A stretch of DNA of 11,394 nt from DATKMG01 sp035541995 (GTDB lineage Bacteria; Acidobacteriota; Terriglobia; Versatilivoradales; Versatilivoraceae), in NCBI GenBank assembly GCA_035541995.1, contig DATKMG010000336.1, positions 1 to 11,394 of the forward strand, written 5' to 3'. Every line of letters begins with the position of its first letter. Position 1 is the first letter of the stretch. The position numbers and the translations under genes were made by a program. Shown here one piece after another: positions 6,744 through 11,394 of the stretch. The notes beneath the pieces are model-generated. The model worked only from the letters and a program-made list of their open reading frames with translations. It ran no database searches and was not told the origin of the DNA.

Positions 6744-6937
6744 CCGCAGAGGCGCAGAGTCGCTGAGGCGCTCCTCCAGATCATTGACAATACCTTCTAG
6801 CCCGTCCTTCAGGAGCAGAGACATTCCTCATGGCAGATTCCAAGAGGCCGGGACCCAGACGCCGATGTACTATAACAGCACAACCCCTAATGCGCTCCGT
6901 GATGTCATTGACTCTCTGCGACTCAACGCCTCTGCGG
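6744..6937. repeat. Inverted-arm intergenic repeat, element 3 (G/C-shifted variant)
   Basis: The left arm (6744-6767) begins CCGCAGAGGCGCAGAG. The right arm (6914-6937) is its reverse complement with 3 mismatches in 24. It is the same design as elements 1 and 2, but A is replaced by G at arm positions 3 and 11 on both sides. The 194-bp unit has no supported gene. Its right arm ends one base before the TGA (6939-6941) of the S9 peptidase gene, and its left arm begins 83 bases before the start of the serine hydrolase. It fills most of the 278-bp gap 6661-6938. Confidence 0.7.
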
Positions 6938-6938
6938 T

Positions 6939-8984
6939 TCATTTAGGGAAATGCTTCTCGTACCAGCCGATGGAACGCTCAAGACTATCAACGATGTGTT
7001 TGGGTTCCCGCATCCCGTGTCCTTCCCGAGGATACCTGACCATAACGGCCTCAACCCCCACGTCCTTCAGAGCAATGTAGAACTGCTCGGACTCTGCGAT
7101 TGGCACATCACTATCGTTCTCGCCATGCATCAGCATCACGGGGGTCTTCACTTGGGCGACATACCGGAGCGCCGAGCGACGCCAAAGTTCATCCATCAAC
7201 GTACCTTGGTGCGGGAAAATGCCAAACTCCATTTGTTCATACTGATTGTAGTAAGTCATGTAATTGTAACTGACCAGGTTGGTGATCCCCGCAGTTGGGA
7301 TCGCCGCCTTAAACTGGCTGGTTTGAGTAATCAGCCAGGCCGTCAATTGACCTCCATAGCTCACTCCTTCAATCCCAACCCGATCAGGGTCCAGCCAGGG
7401 GTTTCGGCGCAGCGCAGCGCTGACTCCGTAGAGAACATCCTGGGCCTCGTTTCCATTCTGATCGCCAAACACAGCATCAGCAAATTTCTGTCCGTATCCG
7501 GTGGAACCCCGATAGTTCACCATCAGGGTTGCCCAACCTCGGGCGGCATAGACCTGGTTCTTGAAGTTGAAAGCTACTCCCTGCTGGCCGTGAGGACCAC
7601 CGTGGATATTCACGATCAACGGATACCTGGAGGATACAATCATCCCGAGTGGCTTGGTCAGAAACGCTTCAATCTCGTACTTATTGTCGTTGCTGATGAA
7701 AGTCATCGGCTCAACTTCAGCAGCCTGTTTGCCTCTAAGAATGGACTCGTTGAGGTTGGTGATTCTTTGAGGTAGGGCGGCTTCGCTTTTGAGGTAGAGT
7801 TCAGCCGTATCCTCCGGTGTCGTCAGAGCGAAGCCCATCCTATTGCCCCGGGTGATCGACCATCCTGCGACTCTTCCAGGGAGGTTGACAACGGGTTCAG
7901 CTTTACCGCTTGGCACTGCAAGACGATATAGGCTTACATTTCCGCGTTCTTGCACAGTACAATAAACTCCTGTGCCGTCTGGGGCCCATCCCGACGACTC
8001 CTGTCGGCGGTCTATTGTGCTTCCAAGTTCGTGGCGTTGGCTCCCGTCGGCGTTCATCAACCAGACATGTGTATCCTCCATAGTCGTTTCCAGATCAGTC
8101 AGCCCGCGCCGCGTTCCCAGGAAAGCAATAGTCTTGCCATCGGGGGACCATCGAGGCTGGTACTCAGCATTCTCTGTTGCAGTCAGTCTCCGGATCGTCT
8201 TGTCGGAGATCTTCAGCGCAAAAATATCATAGTTGAAGAACTGATCTTCGTGGGTCTCGCGATTCGATACAAAGAGAATCTCCTCTCCACTGGGTGACCA
8301 GTCAATAGAGTGTTCGTTATGGTTCCCGGTGGTAAGCTCGCTGACCTGGCCGCTTGCCAAGTCCACCATGAAGAGGTGGACTCGCCGGTTATCGTTGAAG
8401 TGAGTCAATCCCTCGCTATAATCGGGCTTGTAGAGATACCGCGTGATCACCATAGGATCGCCGCTGGCCAGTCCTGTCTCTGGTCCTGGGACCGCACTGA
8501 CAAACGCCAGCCGACTGCCCTCCGGTGACCAGGCGATTTTCTTGCCGGTGGACGGCAGGGGAGAGTTGGTCCATTTGAGGGGAGAGAGTCTCTTGAGCCC
8601 GGAGCCATCAGGCTTGGAGATTGCGAGATTCATCTGGTCTCCCGAACCTAATTCAAAGGCGATCCACTGGCTGTCCGGTGACCACTCAGCTCCCGCAGCA
8701 GTGTCCTTTTCCGCGCAGAGCCTCCAGTACTTCTCATCCGACAATTGCAGAATCCACAATTGCTGATAGGGACGTTCCGGGCCGTCGTTATTTTCGACAG
8801 TAAAAGCCAGATACTTCCCATCGGGAGAGAATCGCACGTCAGTGACAGACCGAAGCTTCAATAGATCGCCGGGCTCGATCCCACTGGCCGTAAGAGGACT
8901 TCCCACAAGCAAAGTAATCAATAGAGGCACGAGCAACGTGAAGATTAAGAGGGTGTTTAGGAACACAAAGCTCTTTTTTTGCAT
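6939..8984 (-). CDS. Secreted S9 family peptidase (prolyl oligopeptidase/DPP-like)
   Basis: With start ATG 8984 the protein has 681 residues, normal for this family. A basic start and hydrophobic run (about 6-28) form a signal peptide or membrane anchor. Residues 50-390 carry several beta-propeller PD40-type repeats (RFSPDGKYLAF at 51-61, EWSPDSQWIAF, AWSPEGSRLAF, DWSPSGEEILF, RWSPDGKTIAF). The C-terminal alpha/beta hydrolase domain has HGGPHG (461-466), nucleophile Ser542 in GVSYGG, Asp624 in HGENDSDVP, and His656 in EGHG. These enzymes cleave short peptides, often at proline or as acylaminoacyl-peptidases. AAGGG at 8991-8995 lies six bases before the start. The frame continues to 9185, but those 67 codons translate repeat copy B and contain no family sequence. 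Specificity is not readable. Confidence 0.93.
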   Translation of the reverse strand: MQKKSFVFLNTLLIFTLLVPLLITLLVGSPLTASGIEPGDLLKLRSVTDVRFSPDGKYLAFTVENNDGPERPYQQLWILQLSDEKYWRLCAEKDTAAGAEWSPDSQWIAFELGSGDQMNLAISKPDGSGLKRLSPLKWTNSPLPSTGKKIAWSPEGSRLAFVSAVPGPETGLASGDPMVITRYLYKPDYSEGLTHFNDNRRVHLFMVDLASGQVSELTTGNHNEHSIDWSPSGEEILFVSNRETHEDQFFNYDIFALKISDKTIRRLTATENAEYQPRWSPDGKTIAFLGTRRGLTDLETTMEDTHVWLMNADGSQRHELGSTIDRRQESSGWAPDGTGVYCTVQERGNVSLYRLAVPSGKAEPVVNLPGRVAGWSITRGNRMGFALTTPEDTAELYLKSEAALPQRITNLNESILRGKQAAEVEPMTFISNDNKYEIEAFLTKPLGMIVSSRYPLIVNIHGGPHGQQGVAFNFKNQVYAARGWATLMVNYRGSTGYGQKFADAVFGDQNGNEAQDVLYGVSAALRRNPWLDPDRVGIEGVSYGGQLTAWLITQTSQFKAAIPTAGITNLVSYNYMTYYNQYEQMEFGIFPHQGTLMDELWRRSALRYVAQVKTPVMLMHGENDSDVPIAESEQFYIALKDVGVEAVMVRYPREGHGMREPKHIVDSLERSIGWYEKHFPK

Positions 8985-9018
8985 GGGAAGCCCTTTTTGT
9001 GAGATCGCGGTTCTTGGT

Positions 9019-9265
9019 GGAGGGTCGCACGAGTGACCGCCGTCACCTGTCGCGACCCGTATGGCTCTTTTGAAAATCCCCTCCTTGGAGGGGGTGGAGC
9101 CGCTTGCGGCTCCGGGGGTGGGTTCGTGGTGTTCGAATGAACCCACCCTTGTACCGCTCCGGCGGAGGGGAATGCCCATTTTCATGCTACGTGGACAAAG
9201 CGGGGCCCTCCAGCATTTTCATCGACCGTGGTGACCTTGAAAAAGGTCATGGGTCACTTTTATGA
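9019..9265 (-). repeat. Dispersed structured repeat, copy B (inverted relative to copy A)
   Basis: Its two ends match copy A in reverse orientation. The segment 9019-9058 holds GGGTCGC/GCGACCC arms (9022-9028 with 9052-9058) around GTGAC/GTCAC (9033-9037 with 9042-9046). The segment 9199-9265 shares the block around GATGAAAATG and GGAGGGCCCCGCT with copy A. A TGACCTT/AAGGTCA hairpin with a GAAA loop (9232-9249) corresponds to the TGACC/GGTCA hairpin of copy A. The centre is unrelated and contains a separate hairpin cluster. The repeat occupies most of the 321-bp gap between the TPR gene and the S9 peptidase gene. The remaining 9266-9305 shows no clear promoter. Confidence 0.72.
9077..9171. 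repeat. Hairpin cluster inside repeat copy B
   Basis: TCCCCTCC (9077-9084) pairs either with GGAGGGG (9087-9093) or with GGAGGGGA at the far end (9164-9171), closing a 95-bp unit. Inside are GGAGCCGC/GCGGCTCC (9096-9103 with 9106-9113, 2-base loop) and GGGTGGGTTC/GAACCCACCC (9116-9125 with 9139-9148). It is absent from copy A and has no reading frame of its own, so it looks like a third repeat family inserted into or replacing the centre of copy B. Confidence 0.65.
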
Positions 9266-9305
9266 CAATCACCTTATTGCAACGAATTAAAGCTCCGCAT
9301 CGTTT

Positions 9306-11394
9306 TCACTGGTGAGCGCCGGCGTAATCGATCTGTGCCTGAGTCAAGGCCAATCGGGCAGCCTGGGGATCCCGTTGCAGCGCGCTTTTCAGCGCTAATG
9401 AGGCATTGGCTTTGTCGCCCTTCTCATCCAGAACCAATGAGAGCAGGTAGTCCCCAATCGCCTCCGTTCGTCCTCGGTACTCGAATTTTCCTGAAGTATA
9501 GGAACGAGCCGTCTTCTCGAGGCTGTCGAGGGAGGCCTCATAACCTGACGTGTTCTTCAAGGCTTTTTGCGCCAATGCCTGGTAATAGGTTCCAAGGTTG
9601 GGTTTCCTGTATTTCTCACCCAAAATACTCTTCAAATAGCCGGAGGCCTTGTCTGTCTGGCCCATCGCCAGATAGGTTTTAGCCAGGTTCCAATTCACAT
9701 GGGAGCGGAGGTCGGGGGTTCGCGGTGCTACCTCCAGGTTCTTGGGGTACTCGCAGGCCTGCTGGTAGTGATTCAACGCGGTGGTGTAGTCCTTTTGAGC
9801 GAAGGCCAGATCTCCCAGCTTCTGGTTGACCTCCACCCAGGCCAATTGAATCGCATAGCCGCCTTCCCAGGAATGGAAGTGGCGTGATTTCAGAACTTCG
9901 TGAGCAGCCTCGAAATCCGTCTTCTTACCCGCTTCCAGGCGAAGGTCGACCCAGCGGAAGACCAGATCATCGCGCTGATCCACAGTTTCCCGGTGTTTCT
10001 CCAGGAAGTCCAAGCGCTGGGCCCTCGGAATCTTCAAGCGCTCGGCAACCTGGTCCATTTCCAGCAACCCACGGGAGTCTTTGGGATCCAGTGAGAGCAC
10101 TTTCTGATAGGCTGTATAAGCGGCCTGATAGTTCTTATTCAATTGATTCTCGGCGTAGCCAATGTTGCGCCAGCTCAAGGAAAGTCGATCATTGATTCGA
10201 ACCGCCTCCTTCCACTGAGCCAGCCCTTCTTCGCGCCGCCCTATTGCGTAAAGCAGATTACCCAGAAAGTGGTGAGCGTTGGCATCATTCGGATTTAGAT
10301 GGAGCGCAGCCTCCAGAGCTGCCATTCCTTCCAGACGGTGGGGATTCGTGTAAATGACCGGGCCGTTGGCCCCCTTCTCAAAGAAGCCCGCCACGGCACT
10401 CGAGTCACCTTGCATCTGTTTGAAATATCCTTGCAGGTAATTGACCATAGGATTGAGCTTGGTCGCATCCTGGCCTTCAGCAAAACCGGACAGAATATTT
10501 TCTGCCTCACCATACAGCCCAGAGCTGGCATAAGCCGTGGCCAGTTCCAGGTAATTCTGAGTCGCCCCACGCATGTAACTCTTCCACGTAGTCTCCCAGT
10601 TCTCCGTAGGTTGCCCAAGGTTCCTGAGTGCCAGCGTTTTTTCATATCCGCCCATGAAGTGCATGGGATCCAGCTCCACGGCTTTTTCCCCCGCTGCCAA
10701 AGCCTTAGTATGATCACCCAGGTGACGGAATGCCGCGGCCTGGAGGGCGGGAATATCGGCAAACTTGCCGTTTCGGGATCCAGCTTCTGCCGCTTTTTCA
10801 AGAGCAGATCGAAAGTCTCCACGCCTCATGTCGAGCTTGGCCAGGTTGAAATAGGCTGCTGCGAAATAATCTTCAGAAAATGTGGCCCGATAGAACTGGC
10901 CATATGCATCCTCGTATTTCTCCAGACCCTGCAATGCGAGGCCCTTGCCGAAATAGATCCGGGAATTGTCAGAATCTCTCTCCAGGGCCACGTTCAGGTA
11001 CTTGAGAGCCTCGTTCCATTTGGCCTGTTCGAGTGCTAGATAGGCCAGGTCCGTATTGACCCGGGAATCCTTCGGATCCTTCTTCAAGGCTTCTTGGTAA
11101 TAAGGCAAGGCTTCTTCCCGGCGAACGTATTTGTCAAGCCATTCACCGGAGTGGTATAGCTCGTCCTGATTCATCTTTTTAGGATCTCCGGGGTCCTTCA
11201 GGCCTGCCGGGAGCTCAACTTTTCGGGGAGATTGCTGCTGCAAGTCGAGACAGAGCCTTCCCGAACCGTCATAAACCGCCAGATTAAGGTCATAAACAGT
11301 GACTTCACTGCCGACCTTGACTTCAGCAACAAATGGCTTGTCCGGGGAAATCCGTGTCACAGCTTCCTTCAGGACAGCATTACTTATGGCATTC
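9306..11394 (-). CDS. DUF5107-type tetratricopeptide repeat protein (5' end outside window)
   Basis: 695 C-terminal residues are visible, and the frame is open to the right edge, so the start lies outside. After about 70 non-TPR residues the protein is a continuous TPR array. Several segments match the characteristic C-terminal region of DUF5107 proteins: YYQEALKKDPKDSRVN (visible residues about 98-113), AHHFLGNLLYAIGRREEGL (near 373-391), SWRNIGYA, LEKH...QRDDL (near 464-477), and RHFHSWEGG (504-512). Full-length members carry an N-terminal carbohydrate-associated, mutarotase-like domain and often lie near sugar-utilisation genes. The repeats suggest protein or glycan binding. The N-terminus is not visible, so secretion cannot be judged. 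The stop is 321 bp before the S9 peptidase, with a repeat between. The TPR call is very secure; the DUF5107 call comes from remembered family pattern. Confidence 0.82.
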   Translation of the reverse strand, partial: NAISNAVLKEAVTRISPDKPFVAEVKVGSEVTVYDLNLAVYDGSGRLCLDLQQQSPRKVELPAGLKDPGDPKKMNQDELYHSGEWLDKYVRREEALPYYQEALKKDPKDSRVNTDLAYLALEQAKWNEALKYLNVALERDSDNSRIYFGKGLALQGLEKYEDAYGQFYRATFSEDYFAAAYFNLAKLDMRRGDFRSALEKAAEAGSRNGKFADIPALQAAAFRHLGDHTKALAAGEKAVELDPMHFMGGYEKTLALRNLGQPTENWETTWKSYMRGATQNYLELATAYASSGLYGEAENILSGFAEGQDATKLNPMVNYLQGYFKQMQGDSSAVAGFFEKGANGPVIYTNPHRLEGMAALEAALHLNPNDANAHHFLGNLLYAIGRREEGLAQWKEAVRINDRLSLSWRNIGYAENQLNKNYQAAYTAYQKVLSLDPKDSRGLLEMDQVAERLKIPRAQRLDFLEKHRETVDQRDDLVFRWVDLRLEAGKKTDFEAAHEVLKSRHFHSWEGGYAIQLAWVEVNQKLGDLAFAQKDYTTALNHYQQACEYPKNLEVAPRTPDLRSHVNWNLAKTYLAMGQTDKASGYLKSILGEKYRKPNLGTYYQALAQKALKNTSGYEASLDSLEKTARSYTSGKFEYRGRTEAIGDYLLSLVLDEKGDKANASLALKSALQRDPQAARLALTQAQIDYAGAHQ

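Noticed and set aside
6661..6744. 28-residue N-terminal extension of the serine hydrolase
   Set aside because: It begins at the left arm of repeat element 3, and a strong Shine-Dalgarno sequence and signal peptide support ATG 6660.
6951..7775. Plus-strand reading frame of 274 codons opposite the S9 peptidase
   Set aside because: It is the antisense shadow of a conserved catalytic domain and has no ribosome binding site or recognisable motifs.
9266..9305. Promoter upstream of the S9 peptidase
   Set aside because: TTGCAA-like and TAAAAG-like boxes exist on the minus strand but their spacing is too short to be convincing.

Overview
The window is a chromosomal stretch from a bacterium of moderately high GC with long intergenic gaps full of repeats. 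Secreted S9 peptidase, secreted beta-lactamase-fold hydrolase, a DUF5107/TPR protein and CCACAGAGGCACAGAG-type intergenic repeats are a mix often met in Acidobacteriota and similar soil or sediment phyla. That placement is an inference: there is no rRNA or other phylogenetic marker here. I see no tRNA, rRNA, CRISPR, phage or transposase gene.

Plus strand, 1-2033: the 3' part of a NagB-like sugar-phosphate isomerase/deaminase, a PfkB/ribokinase-family sugar kinase, and a 104-residue putative alpha/beta-barrel protein. The spacing is tight (49 bp, then 3 bp), so they look like one sugar-catabolic operon that begins upstream of the window.

Minus strand, 2498-11394, in transcription order: a large DUF5107-type TPR protein (5' end outside the window), a secreted S9 prolyl-oligopeptidase-like peptidase, a secreted serine hydrolase of the class C beta-lactamase/esterase fold, a 60-residue AtzG/GatC-like subunit whose stop overlaps the start of an amidase-signature hydrolase, and an HpcH/HpaI-type 2-keto-3-deoxy-acid aldolase. 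The two gene groups converge at 2034-2497. Together the genes suggest peptide, amide and sugar-acid scavenging, partly outside the cytoplasm. Only the small subunit and the amidase are clearly translationally coupled.

The most unusual content is between the genes. Three gaps hold roughly 200-bp units bounded by inverted arms of the CCACAGAGGCACAGAG type (2087-2438, 3331-3532, 6744-6937). The first is interrupted by a different repeat (2201-2337) flanked by TAAAA. A second copy of that repeat lies inverted at 9019-9265 and carries its own hairpin-rich insert (9077-9171). A C/G-rich nested hairpin sits at 5222-5285. These repeats also produce false N-terminal extensions on two genes, so the starts were moved to positions with a ribosome binding site and signal peptide. 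I found no clear new multi-gene defence or biosynthetic system; the best leads are the repeats, the NagB-like/PfkB/small-protein trio and the AtzG-like amidase pair.
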